Source: Actinernus sp. WN-2022 (lineage: Eukaryota; Cnidaria; Anthozoa; Actiniaria; Actinernidae). From it: a stretch of 64,000 nucleotides of DNA. Location: NCBI GenBank assembly GCA_030867875.1, contig JAOWCC010000044.1:776501-840500 (forward strand), given 5' to 3'. Of this stretch, positions 39,726-48,547 are shown piece by piece. Made by a program: the position numbers and the translations under genes. Within the stretch, counting starts at the first letter, position 1. The number at the start of each line of letters is the position of its first letter. The notes below the pieces were generated by a model. That model made no database searches and had not been told where the DNA came from. It saw nothing but the letters and a program-made list of their open reading frames with translations.

Positions 39726-40345
39726 TGGATTCTCTCGTAGAGCACATACCGTTCAACGCACTCATAGTCGGTCCAACGAATTGTGGGAAGACTGCGTTCC
39801 TCATAGAACAACTTCGTGGATCATTTCGTGGTAAGTTCGATTACATAGTACTGATTTGTCCTACGTATGCCCACAACAAAACTTATCGTGGATTTGCAAA
39901 TCGAGATCCTCGTTTCTTCGTCATGTCACCACCGCAGGATGCCATCGATACTACTTTGAGCATTTGCGCAACATTTTGGTCAGGTACCAATACTCTATTG
40001 ATTCTCGACGATTGCGCCGCATCGAAGGACGTCAAGAAACGAACTAAAAAGCTAGTGGACTTAGCCTTTTCTGCACGACATATAGGGCTTTCCATTTGGG
40101 TGCTGTCCCAACAACTAACGAGCATATGTAAACCCTTCCGCGAGAACGTAGCTATCGTAGTAGCATTTCATACAGCATCGGCCGTAGATGGTAAAAGGAT
40201 ATTTGAGGATTATGGAGGCTCGCAAGAATGTAAAGAGTTACGAACGATACTTGGATCCCATAAGTTCGCTCGCATGTGCTTCTGTCTACGCCATCCTTTC
40301 GAGGTAGTGTTAGAGCTCCCAGCACCTATAACATATTATGACTGA
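39725..40345 (+). CDS. A32-type genome-packaging ATPase (copy 2)
   Basis: This 206-aa ATPase keeps Walker A GPTNCGKT, Walker B LLILDDC and the WVLSQQLTSI segment. It differs from the Polinton 1 copy at only scattered residues. It begins in the overlap with the capsid pseudogene stop and ends by overlapping the next start by 8 bp. Confidence 0.92.
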   Translation: MDSLVEHIPFNALIVGPTNCGKTAFLIEQLRGSFRGKFDYIVLICPTYAHNKTYRGFANRDPRFFVMSPPQDAIDTTLSICATFWSGTNTLLILDDCAASKDVKKRTKKLVDLAFSARHIGLSIWVLSQQLTSICKPFRENVAIVVAFHTASAVDGKRIFEDYGGSQECKELRTILGSHKFARMCFCLRHPFEVVLELPAPITYYD

Positions 40346-40883
40346 TAAGGAAATACTCGAGATATTCGGTGAGGACGTAACAGGCCCACCACCAACAACC
40401 GACCTAGACGTTACATCAGACAATCGCGAATCACTTTCGATCTTAGCCGCAACAGGCGTAACGAAAGAATACTTAGGTAAAAACTTTTCCCTAGGAGACG
40501 TCTCTAGACTTCCTGAGAAAGAAGTAGACAAGTTGTATAGGAGGTATCAAGCCGTTCTAGCTCAGCAAGTAACGAAAGGCTTAGTCGACGGCGTGACGCG
40601 TCTAGCTACCCGTCTAGTTGCCTACCTAGTACCAATAGATTCTCAAGAAGCCCTGATCAAGGACCTACAAGAAGACCCTCTAGTCCGCAACGAGATCAGT
40701 GCTGCAACTGGCCTACTATCGCTCAAAGCAGGTCGCCTTGTAGCTCTAGCTAGCGTCCTATTCCACATATCTGGCCACGTAGTCATTTCTGGTACAACTG
40801 TTGAACCTCCACATATACCTACTATATCGAATCAAGATGGAAGGACAGATAACTGCGAATCCTCCGACGACTGTACCAACTAA
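40338..40883 (+). CDS. Conserved Polinton small protein, 181 aa (copy 2)
   Basis: Homologue of 6533-7099 with the acidic start, KLYRRYQAVLAQQ helix and the AATGLLSLKAGRLVALASVLF segment. It ends in the tail SNQDG...NCESSDDCTN, encoded in the overlap with the next ORF. Its C-terminal half is closer to the chimeric duplicate of Polinton 1 (7041-7535) than to the first copy there, by the ending. Confidence 0.65.
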   Translation: MTDKEILEIFGEDVTGPPPTTDLDVTSDNRESLSILAATGVTKEYLGKNFSLGDVSRLPEKEVDKLYRRYQAVLAQQVTKGLVDGVTRLATRLVAYLVPIDSQEALIKDLQEDPLVRNEISAATGLLSLKAGRLVALASVLFHISGHVVISGTTVEPPHIPTISNQDGRTDNCESSDDCTN

Positions 40884-41202
40884 GGTAGAAGATCCAAAGC
40901 GCGCTACGGCTGGAAAAGAACTACGCAAAGAGAAAGGTTGGTTCGAAAGCGCACCTACTAATACTGTCTTCGCAGTCATCGACGCAGGCGACATACTGGT
41001 CGACATGAGCGCTTTCTTAGTTGGCACAGGCGTCTTATTGTTTTATACAGGCGCTTTATTGATTGGTATAGGCGACATACTGATCGAAGCGTTCATTCCT
41101 GGTACAACTGTTGAACCTTCACATATACCTACTATATCAAAGCAAGATGGAAGGACAGACGGATCAGATAACTGCGAATCCTCCGACGACTGTACCAACT
41201 AA
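40837..41202 (+). CDS. Chimeric small ORF from overlap duplication, 121 aa
   Basis: It starts MEGQITANPPTTVPTK like the next gene and ends with the SKQDGRTDGSDNCESSDDCTN-type tail (residues 101-121) of the previous gene. It thus joins the start of one gene to the end of another through a ~310-bp tandem duplication. The middle has a hydrophobic Gly/Leu/Ile-rich segment (VGTGVLLFYTGALLIGIG). A comparable but independent-looking chimera exists in Polinton 1. Confidence 0.5.
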   Translation: MEGQITANPPTTVPTKVEDPKRATAGKELRKEKGWFESAPTNTVFAVIDAGDILVDMSAFLVGTGVLLFYTGALLIGIGDILIEAFIPGTTVEPSHIPTISKQDGRTDGSDNCESSDDCTN

Positions 41203-41497
41203 GGTAAAAAACCCAAAGCGCGTTGCAGCAGGAAAATTAGCTTGGGAGAAGGTCACTGCCCGTGCAAAAGAAGCTCAAAGGATGGTGATAGAACGTGAAA
41301 ATGAACCGTCCAAAGAAACTGACGTAGAGAAAGGTCGGTTCGAAAACCGGACTATCCTCGCAGTCATCGGTACTGGCGCTACAGTTTGGCACGTACTTTG
41401 CGTACAAGAAGTATGTAGATGGTAACACGCGAGCTGCCGCCGTTAGCACGACACGACCTGCAGCTCCGGCAAAGCTTACGATACTAGACATGGAGTA
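41147..41497 (+). pseudogene. Small membrane protein, frameshifted (copy 2)
   Basis: The start (MEGQTDQITANPPTT) and KNPKRVAAGKLAWEK block match the intact 114-aa protein of Polinton 1. A 2-bp deletion at about 41389 shifts the frame in the hydrophobic segment, giving a stop at 41425 after 92 residues. The remainder of the original frame is recognisable to about 41497. Confidence 0.75.
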
Positions 41498-41535
41498 ACA
41501 CTTAAAGACTCGAGACCATACTTATATATGTCGAG

Positions 41536-41745
41536 ATGGATAAGGAATTGATGAAGACGGCAACCGATGCATCTATAATTGTTGGACTCGCTTCTGGTAT
41601 TGGGTGGATCGTAAAAAAGACTACCAAGGAATCTATGCTTAGCGATCCTTCTTCTTCCCTAGTGAATTACGCAAAGTGGACTGTCATGATACTTGGTAGC
41701 TTATACGCGAAACAATATCTTGAGAAACAAAAGATCATACCGTAA
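41536..41745 (+). CDS. Small membrane protein, 69 aa (copy 2)
   Basis: Nearly identical to 7863-8072, with two hydrophobic segments and the same TAATGG overlap with the next gene. Confidence 0.6.
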   Translation: MDKELMKTATDASIIVGLASGIGWIVKKTTKESMLSDPSSSLVNYAKWTVMILGSLYAKQYLEKQKIIP

Positions 41746-42170
41746 TGGCAGCAGCAATTGCTATGACAGTTTTCGGTGCTGTTTTGAATGCGACGGCATT
41801 TACTGGTGGTGGCATACTAGCTAGAATGATTGGAAAGGGTGATACAGATACGGAACGAGAGAGACACGATAGGGCCATCGAAAGACAAGAATCTGAAATG
41901 ACAGCGTATAGAATCGAACGTCAAAGACTATACGACTTTGCACAAAATCAGGAAGGTCTTGAACGCGACGCATACAACGTTCAAAGAGATACCAACAAAG
42001 CCTTCGTGCAATCCGATAAGTTACGTAAGGCGCTAGAACGGCTCGAAGGGCTGAAAGAACCCCGCTTATCTGACTACTACCGACCCTCAAACAATCAGAA
42101 GACTGGCGAGTTGCTCTACGTTGGTGGTGGAATGCTAGGCGCTGGATACGCTATTAGTAAATGGCTATAG
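41745..42170 (+). CDS. Conserved Polinton coiled-coil protein, 141 aa (copy 2)
   Basis: Nearly identical to 8072-8494: hydrophobic start, charged coiled coil, KEPRLSDYYRPS motif and glycine-rich hydrophobic end. One extra Ala is present near the start. Confidence 0.65.
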   Translation: MAAAIAMTVFGAVLNATAFTGGGILARMIGKGDTDTERERHDRAIERQESEMTAYRIERQRLYDFAQNQEGLERDAYNVQRDTNKAFVQSDKLRKALERLEGLKEPRLSDYYRPSNNQKTGELLYVGGGMLGAGYAISKWL

Positions 42171-42182
42171 AAACGTACTAGG

Positions 42183-42355
42183 TACTACTACTAAGCTACT
42201 ACTAAGCTACTACTAAGCTACTACTAAGCTACTACTAAGCTACTACTAAGCTACTACTAAGCTACTACTAGCTACTACTAAGCTACTACTAAGTTACTAC
42301 TAGCTACTACTAAGCTACTACTAAGCTACTACTAAGCTACTACTAGGTTACTACT
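42183..42355. repeat. 11-bp minisatellite (CTACTACTAAG)n
   Basis: About 15 units occupy the same position as the 8502-8666 array, but here the AAG form predominates instead of AGG. A few units have lost bases (CTACTACTAG). Confidence 0.9.
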
Positions 42356-42429
42356 AAAAAAAAAAAAAAAGGAAAAAAGAAAGGAATGAGGCCTGGTTCT
42401 TATTCTTTTTTTTTTTTTTTTTTTTTTTT
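42356..42429. terminator. Purine/pyrimidine hairpin before integrase (copy 2)
   Basis: An A-rich run with GGAATGAGGCC is followed by GGTTCTTATTC and about 24 T. It matches the design at 8667-8783, though the arms are shorter. Confidence 0.5.
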
Positions 42430-42447
42430 CATCTGTTGAAGGTTAGA

Positions 42448-43500
42448 ATGTATAGATGCATGATGGATTCTAAACTTGCGAATATCTTCTATGGTCCTAT
42501 GGGCTATTGGAAAGGTCACTCTGCAATCGGTAAGCTATCGGTAGCAGCGAAAGCATCAGAAGACGTAGCTAGGAGTTGGTTGGAAAAGCAATCTATGTGG
42601 CAAATATATCTACCACCACCAAAACACATTCCACGACCGCATTGGACTGTATCGAAACCAAATGAAGTCCACCAAGCTGATTTGATATTTCTACCACACG
42701 ATCGACCTGGGCGTGGACGAAAGCTATACAAGTACGCTTTAGTAGTAATCGATGTAGCTTCTCGATACAAAGAAGCCGAACCTTTAGCATCTAAAGATAG
42801 TGGCGAAGTTGCTGCGGCATTCGAACGAATCTACAAACGTAGTCCACTCGAATGGCCAAAGACGTTGCAAGTAGACCCTGGTAGAGAATTCATGGGACGT
42901 ATGTCTGAAACTCTAGAACTACATGGTACGAAAGTTCAACGAGGTGAGGCTGGTAATCATAGAGCGCAAGGCTTCGTCGAACGAGCAAATAGAACTCTAG
43001 CTGAGAGATTGTTTGGGTACCAATATGCACAAGAGATGGTACTCACATCTGAAGGATCGGATGCGCGTAGTAGAGAGTGGGTAGTTCGTTTACCAATGGT
43101 TATCAAAGCTATGAACAGTGAGGTGACTCGACTTACAGGAAAGGAGCCTTCGAATTCTGTAGTGACGCAGCAAGTAGATCTGAAGACTCCTACGTATTCG
43201 CGCACTGTTGGATTGAGAGAAGAGCGCCTACCATTCGACGTTCTAGTTCGATATCTTTACGCACCAGGAGAATTGGAAGGGGGTGAAAAACGTAGAGCTA
43301 CTGATCCTGTGTGGAGTTTGCAGATATACACCATTTCGCGAAGTGTAGTATCTTCGGGACAGCCTGTGCTGTACTACCTTGCGAAGCGAGAAGGGGAGAA
43401 GGACGCACCCAAACGTGGATTCGTTCGTGAAGAGCTACAAGTTGTTCCTAGGGATACAGAACTACCACCAAAAGGAATTCTGTTTGTACCCAGACGCTAG
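42448..43500 (+). CDS. Polinton retroviral-type integrase (copy 2)
   Basis: This 350-aa protein has the triad in HQADLIF, VDPGREF and GFVERANR contexts, equivalent to D78, D143 and E179 of copy 1 with 35-residue spacing. It differs from copy 1 mainly by a small insertion in the C-terminal tail (AKREGEK) and a longer end (LFVPRR). The ATG at 42448 follows the poly-T tract. Its stop overlaps the converging polymerase gene by 4 bp. Confidence 0.93.
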   Translation: MYRCMMDSKLANIFYGPMGYWKGHSAIGKLSVAAKASEDVARSWLEKQSMWQIYLPPPKHIPRPHWTVSKPNEVHQADLIFLPHDRPGRGRKLYKYALVVIDVASRYKEAEPLASKDSGEVAAAFERIYKRSPLEWPKTLQVDPGREFMGRMSETLELHGTKVQRGEAGNHRAQGFVERANRTLAERLFGYQYAQEMVLTSEGSDARSREWVVRLPMVIKAMNSEVTRLTGKEPSNSVVTQQVDLKTPTYSRTVGLREERLPFDVLVRYLYAPGELEGGEKRRATDPVWSLQIYTISRSVVSSGQPVLYYLAKREGEKDAPKRGFVREELQVVPRDTELPPKGILFVPRR

Positions 43501-46500
43501 ACAGCGTACTCTATTGGCTCGGTGTGGATTCCATCGGAAAGAACGCGTCTTTTGTCGTAGTAAGCCGATAGCCCAAGCTTCTGTTGTTCGTAGGTTGTCA
43601 TACCTTCTGGCAATAGTCGGAAGCCTCGGTTCTTCGCCATGTCGATACTACCCTGGAGGGCTGCTTCGAATCGTTCCCACGAAATGTCGTTGTGCCGCCT
43701 AGACATACCTTTGGTGGAATACTTCTTGCTACCACCCGTATCGACGTAGTAGGCTTTCGAGCATAGGGCAATGGCGCGCTGTCCTTCGAATTCGAGTTTG
43801 AAGAGTCCTGGGGTACGACTGCTACACTTGTCCCAAGCTAGCCATTCCTTCCTTTCGGCTTCGAAATCCTCTCGCAGTTCCGATCGTACGACTTCATCGA
43901 TGCTATTTCCAGAGATGGCAATGTAGGCGCTGTCTGTGTCCATCTGTATGTACTCGAAGTCCTCGCGGTCGATGTACTTATCAAGGAAGTCGTAGTAGAA
44001 CTCGAGCATACGCAGCTTTGCGAGCTGGTACACAGCGATACCTACTTGGAAAGGGCGTTTGATTCGGATCTGGTCCTTCCTACTCTCGAGTTCGTATGCC
44101 TCGCCAATCTCTTCCAAATCTTCGAACCAAACACTTCGCAAAGCTTTGTCCACAATCTTCTCGTTTTTTGTATAGATGACCTTCGTTTGGCGTCCCAAGT
44201 CTTCGAGCAACTTTCCATAGGCGCTGTTTCCTAGTAGCTTGAACACATCTGCCAGCAAAGCCTCACCTTTGTCTACGTCTCCCATGCGTCGCGCCTCGGT
44301 GACTTGGTCCACGAACCATCCGAAGATTTCTTTGGGTTCGTAGTCTATCGTGCGGTAGACAGCAGTGATCACTGCGCCATGGTCTAGATACCAAAGTAGA
44401 AGAGGAGCGTAGAGTAGCAACTTCTTTCCAGAGAGACTCCCAACTAGCTTCGTTTCCTCACTGCGCTTTCTACCCGTCTTCTCAAGGTAGACCAACATTT
44501 GTGGAGGAATTGCTTCCTTGGGGATTTTCTTGTTGTAGAAGAAGGGGGGCATCTCCTCAAATTTCTTCCACAATTCTTTTGGTATCTCGATGTCTACCTC
44601 CGCATATCCAAACCACGCATCGTTTCGTAGACATTCGACAAATCCTTCAGCTTCTAGACCTGGCTCATCGTAGTGCACAACCTCTTCTTTTCCACAAGGC
44701 ATTTCTAATTCCATGGTAGAAAGATATAGGGCGTTGGCATCGTATCCAAGAACCTTGCGACACACCTTGGTTCCACCCTGATGACTACGAATCTTAGTCA
44801 CTCCTGCTTCGTGGCATCTGGTGAACACTATGCTTGGACCTCCCACGACAGCGTCTTTCAGCATGTGGTAGGCTTCCTTACTTGGAGCGTACATCTCAGC
44901 TCCCCTTTCTACACTACCTCGAAGCAGGAACTGTAGCGAGACTCCTGGGATGGACACTGCGTCTTTCAGCATGTCTACTCCCTTCTCATGATAGAAATCT
45001 CGCATCTTTTCGAGTGCCTCTAGGAATGGAACTACGTCTAGGTTGTTGTAGTATCTTAGCCAGTCTGCAAAGGTCTCCATTCCCTTGTCGAGAAAGGTGC
45101 GCTTGCAGTCTTCGAACTCTTCCCTAGATAGTAGGTGTTCTCTTTTCAACTTCGAACCCCACTCTGGATAGTCTGGTAATCCAACGTGATCCAACTTGTC
45201 AGGAGAGTCAAACCACTCATATGGGAAGAAACTCTTTTGCAACTCGCATCCATAGGCAGTGATCCAACGTTCGTAGGAAGTACCTGGTCCAAGGTAGTTC
45301 ATCACATCGAGGAAACGGAAATCGGGAGTCAAGAGAAACATAGTGGTGTTGGCTTTCTTTGCTACCCGGACTTTTGGACAGGTGTCGGCAATGGTTCCTA
45401 CGAAGTGCTCCCTGATCAGGTTGAGATCGTACCTGCCAGAGTTGAATCCCAATACTGGAACTTGGCTGATCCATTCGTCGATCTTCGCTTGTTGTCTCTT
45501 TGGTAGGGTGTCGAAGGAGAATTTGGGCTTATCGAGCCGGTACCATCTTGCCATGGCTACTCGGATTGTCTGTGCTCTTTGCTGGAGTTCTTCGACGAAG
45601 GCAGCTATGAGTTCTTTTGGATCGCGTCGACAGATGTGGGTTGGCGTTCGATCGTACGTGTCGGCAATTGATACTGATATTGGGACATGGACGTTTTCGA
45701 GGGTCAATCGGTCCGTTGGTTGTCTTCCTTTCGTTGTATCGAGATAGGCTTCGAAGTCGTAAACTATGGCGTGTGGGTAGGCAGTTTGCGTTGGCGTGGG
45801 GACCGGTTCGTTTGTCTTCTTCGTGGAGCAACCCCAAGCCTCCACTACTACATAACCTGCCTCACGTAGACTCTCCGTTCTTTCGCAGGTCTTACGATAC
45901 AGATGTCTCTCTCTAGGGAAGCATTTCGGGCAGCCATGGAAATAGCATCCATGAAATTGGAAGATGGTTTTCGAAAGAGGTTCGTAGCCGTCGACCGGCG
46001 CTCCTTCGAGCCAATGTTCTCTACCACCATGTCCACAAGCCGCGTGATGAATGTGCTTCTGGATTCTTTCTGATTCGCGTTCCAACCAGCGTAGAGCGGC
46101 TTTGCTAGCGGTGTTCTCTGGCCAGAAGGCTTTTTCGTATGCCGACTGGGGTACTGTGATTACTTTTCCGGGGCAAACAATCTTCGTTTCTCCACGCCTA
46201 CAACGATCTGCATGGCGTTGAAGGTTCGAGGCTTTTGTGAACCGTTGCTTACAATCGTTGCATACGTAGACGCTCCCTATCTTGTTGATGTTCTTGATAT
46301 AGAAGGCATGTCCGTCGTATATCCCAATCGTCATCGTATGCTTGTAGTGGGGCGCATGCCGCGTCAGATGCCAAGCGCCATCCTCCGTAGGTTCGTACAC
46401 CCGAATACCGATTCCAAAGTGTAACTCGACTTCCTCCAGCTGGTCTAAGGAAGTTCTGGGAACGTCTTGCGTGGGCGCTGTCAGGCGATAGAAGTCCTGG

Positions 46501-47090
46501 GCAAGTTTTCGAGCCTTGACGCAACACCTATCTGTTCGTGCTCCTTCGTGCATGGCAAGGCAGCGCCACAGACATAGGTTGTCACCATATCGATCAAGGG
46601 CAAGCATTCCTTTTTTATGGCGAAGCCATTGAGGCAGTGGGCCTGTTCCCAACAGATGCTGACGATCGATCACGACTTTGACATCCACGTAGATCCAACG
46701 CACGAAGGCCCATTGGGTATTTGGTCGATTGATGTTGTCGGGATTCAATCGAGATAGCTCTTTGCTATTGATCCACTCTTCTGCATCTCCTAGGATGTTC
46801 ACCCATGGAGAGCCAGGGACAGTCTTGGAGAATAGCATCACACGCCCGTCGTTGACATTGCGAATGCGATAGGTGTAGCTGTAGCGCAGGTAGAAGCTGG
46901 TGGTTACCTTTGCAACTAACTTTTCCATGATCCTAGGGGTCAAATCTCCTGCCACACCTTGGAAGAAGCGCCATCGAATAGTACGGCGGCCTATCTCCAC
47001 TCCCTCGAGCATTCCATCTCTCTCATCGAGAATAGCACCTGCCTCTCGAGCTAGACTCCGTGGAAGTGGCTCACTACGCGGTCTCGCCAT
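43497..47090 (-). CDS. Protein-primed family-B DNA polymerase, type 2
   Basis: This 1197-aa polymerase has, in order: an OTU-protease-like motif (GDNLCLWRCLAMHEG, about 165-180); a C2H2-like finger (CNDCKQRF...HADRC, about 275-297); a Vsr-like block with FHGCYFHGCPKCF and a following VVEAWGC (about 375-415); ExoI YDFEAYLD (about 443); ExoII GFNSGRYDLN (about 546); ExoIII NNLDVVPF (about 680); motif A DANALYLST (about 782); motif B LLGNSAYGK (about 949); motif C MDTDSAYIA (about 1049). It is not the close homologue of polymerase 1 expected from the similarity of neighbouring genes. The gene starts at the inner edge of the right TIR, which supplies its promoter. Confidence 0.92.
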   Translation of the reverse strand: MARPRSEPLPRSLAREAGAILDERDGMLEGVEIGRRTIRWRFFQGVAGDLTPRIMEKLVAKVTTSFYLRYSYTYRIRNVNDGRVMLFSKTVPGSPWVNILGDAEEWINSKELSRLNPDNINRPNTQWAFVRWIYVDVKVVIDRQHLLGTGPLPQWLRHKKGMLALDRYGDNLCLWRCLAMHEGARTDRCCVKARKLAQDFYRLTAPTQDVPRTSLDQLEEVELHFGIGIRVYEPTEDGAWHLTRHAPHYKHTMTIGIYDGHAFYIKNINKIGSVYVCNDCKQRFTKASNLQRHADRCRRGETKIVCPGKVITVPQSAYEKAFWPENTASKAALRWLERESERIQKHIHHAACGHGGREHWLEGAPVDGYEPLSKTIFQFHGCYFHGCPKCFPRERHLYRKTCERTESLREAGYVVVEAWGCSTKKTNEPVPTPTQTAYPHAIVYDFEAYLDTTKGRQPTDRLTLENVHVPISVSIADTYDRTPTHICRRDPKELIAAFVEELQQRAQTIRVAMARWYRLDKPKFSFDTLPKRQQAKIDEWISQVPVLGFNSGRYDLNLIREHFVGTIADTCPKVRVAKKANTTMFLLTPDFRFLDVMNYLGPGTSYERWITAYGCELQKSFFPYEWFDSPDKLDHVGLPDYPEWGSKLKREHLLSREEFEDCKRTFLDKGMETFADWLRYYNNLDVVPFLEALEKMRDFYHEKGVDMLKDAVSIPGVSLQFLLRGSVERGAEMYAPSKEAYHMLKDAVVGGPSIVFTRCHEAGVTKIRSHQGGTKVCRKVLGYDANALYLSTMELEMPCGKEEVVHYDEPGLEAEGFVECLRNDAWFGYAEVDIEIPKELWKKFEEMPPFFYNKKIPKEAIPPQMLVYLEKTGRKRSEETKLVGSLSGKKLLLYAPLLLWYLDHGAVITAVYRTIDYEPKEIFGWFVDQVTEARRMGDVDKGEALLADVFKLLGNSAYGKLLEDLGRQTKVIYTKNEKIVDKALRSVWFEDLEEIGEAYELESRKDQIRIKRPFQVGIAVYQLAKLRMLEFYYDFLDKYIDREDFEYIQMDTDSAYIAISGNSIDEVVRSELREDFEAERKEWLAWDKCSSRTPGLFKLEFEGQRAIALCSKAYYVDTGGSKKYSTKGMSRRHNDISWERFEAALQGSIDMAKNRGFRLLPEGMTTYEQQKLGLSAYYDKRRVLSDGIHTEPIEYAV

Positions 47091-47359
47091 TCTCCCTTCG
47101 ATATAACTATACGTTAGGATGTGTCTAACAGATACTCAAGTTTGGATTTTAGGTGTAAGGATGTTGCGGGGCGAAGAACGTCGATATAACTATATGCTAA
47201 TCATATCTCTAACAGTTACTCAAGTTTGGATTTTAGGTGCAAGAATGACTAGTGACAATTTGGATGACCCTTAGTACCCTAGTAGTATAGGTGGAGTCAA
47301 AATTATACTACTTTTTTCTTGCACAAGGACGTCAGAAAGTGGATTCGGGGTGAATTTCT
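47091..47359. repeat. Polinton 2 right terminal inverted repeat
   Basis: Complement of 30270-30539, ending in GAATTTCT. It holds two minus-strand copies of the CCAAACTTGAGTA module (about 47101-47157 and 47180-47240) ahead of the polymerase gene. Confidence 0.92.
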
Positions 47360-47365
47360 GAATTA
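47360..47365. repeat. Candidate target-site duplication, right (GAATTA)
   Basis: Six bases after the CT end of the right TIR; compare GAATTC at 30264-30269. Confidence 0.45.
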
Positions 47366-47637
47366 AAATTGAGTTTTGGTTGAATTTGATTTTTGGTTCT
47401 TTTTCCGAGAAATTGAAAAGAGCGGGAAATTGAGTTCACGCGCGCGCTTTACGGAAGTAATATCAACCGTTAAGCGGAAGTGAAAACAAATTTAATCTAA
47501 AAATACAAAAAAATGCCATATAATAAACACCTTATTAACCTCGCTTGCTCGGTTAATAAGTAGTTATTACTGCGCCCAAATAAATTATTTCTGGCTAGGG
47601 CTTATCGGCACTTTAAACTGTGTGGTAATGACATTTA

Positions 47638-47934
47638 CCAGGAGCCCATTACCCAGAGAGTCCATCTCCCATACTGCATCTATGATGCAGCGTTTTTACA
47701 GACCAGGTTATTTTTAAAATGTGTTTCCCGCGAGTTCGGTTCCGCTAGCCAATCACAAGCGTTTGCGTTATTTTAATGCCAATGATTACCGATGCTGTAA
47801 CGAGGTATCTATGGTTAAGAACATGCCGCGATGAAAGTGAACAGTGAGAAATGAAATCTAAAAATAACCCGGTCCGGGAAAACGCTGCATCACGAATATA
47901 TAGCAGACAGACACTCCGGGTAATTGGCTCCTGC
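47638..47934. mobile_element. MITE D copy 2
   Basis: Inverted ends CCAGGAGCCCATTACCC and its partner ending GGTAATTGGCTCCTG bound about 300 bp that fold back on themselves. Inner strings (GGTTATTTTTA, AAAATAACC) are shared with the copy at 27764. Confidence 0.65.
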
Positions 47935-48447
47935 ATTTACTGAATATCAAAACAGGAATTGCACTTACCTAAATATCGATTTATTTTCGCCTTTTTAAAC
48001 CTTATAAAACGAGACCTAACGCCACCTCTCACTGGCTCTCGCTTCGTTTTTCCCAATCAAATCTATTCAGTTATCGTTTAGGAGGAAGCCTAATTTCCGT
48101 AAGCTTTTCTAGTTTCTATTAGGCTTCCTCGTCACTACTGTATTTCACTAATAAATTTAGATTTACATGTACTTTTTCAAATATTTATATTGTTAATCGA
48201 ACATTTCTAATGTAAGAAAGTACTCTTATTTTATTTTTATTTTATCAAAGATGTAAACTTTTAGCGAAATTATATATAGTGGCAATAAAACATATATTCG
48301 TCTGACCTCGAGGACGAGAGCTAATGGAGTTGAAGCAAATTATTGTCGAAATCTCCGTCATCACCTATCTTTCTCGAATAATTATTCAAATATAAACATT
48401 TATCTTATACCTTATCTTCTTACGATATGTCATGTTAACTTGGAACG
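47935..48447. other. Gene-free, one small hairpin
   Basis: A stem GAGGAAGCCTAAT / ATTAGGCTTCCTC lies at about 48081-48130. No gene is recognised. Confidence 0.4.
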
Positions 48448-48526
48448 CAAGATGGTTTAAAAGATGGTTTTAAAGATGGTTTTAAAGATGGTTTTAAAGA
48501 TGGTTTTAAAGATGGTTTTAAAATAC
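48448..48526. repeat. 12-bp minisatellite (AGATGGTTTTAA)n
   Basis: About six units of AGATGGTTTTAA occur in tandem, the first missing a base. Confidence 0.85.
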
Positions 48527-48547
48527 AATGTTTTGAAACACTATCTT

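Larger units (their letters stand above)
30270..47359. mobile_element. Polinton/Maverick 2, full-length with TIRs
   Basis: This 17.1-kb virus-like transposon is bounded by ~270-bp terminal inverted repeats that begin 5'-AGAAATTCACCCC and run right up to the start codons of the first gene at each end. It encodes a left arm of four plus-strand genes, the conserved virion block, integrase, and a converging family-B polymerase. The capsid gene and one small gene are frameshifted, so this copy cannot supply its own shell. The length and the 6-bp flank fit the Polinton class. Confidence 0.93.
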
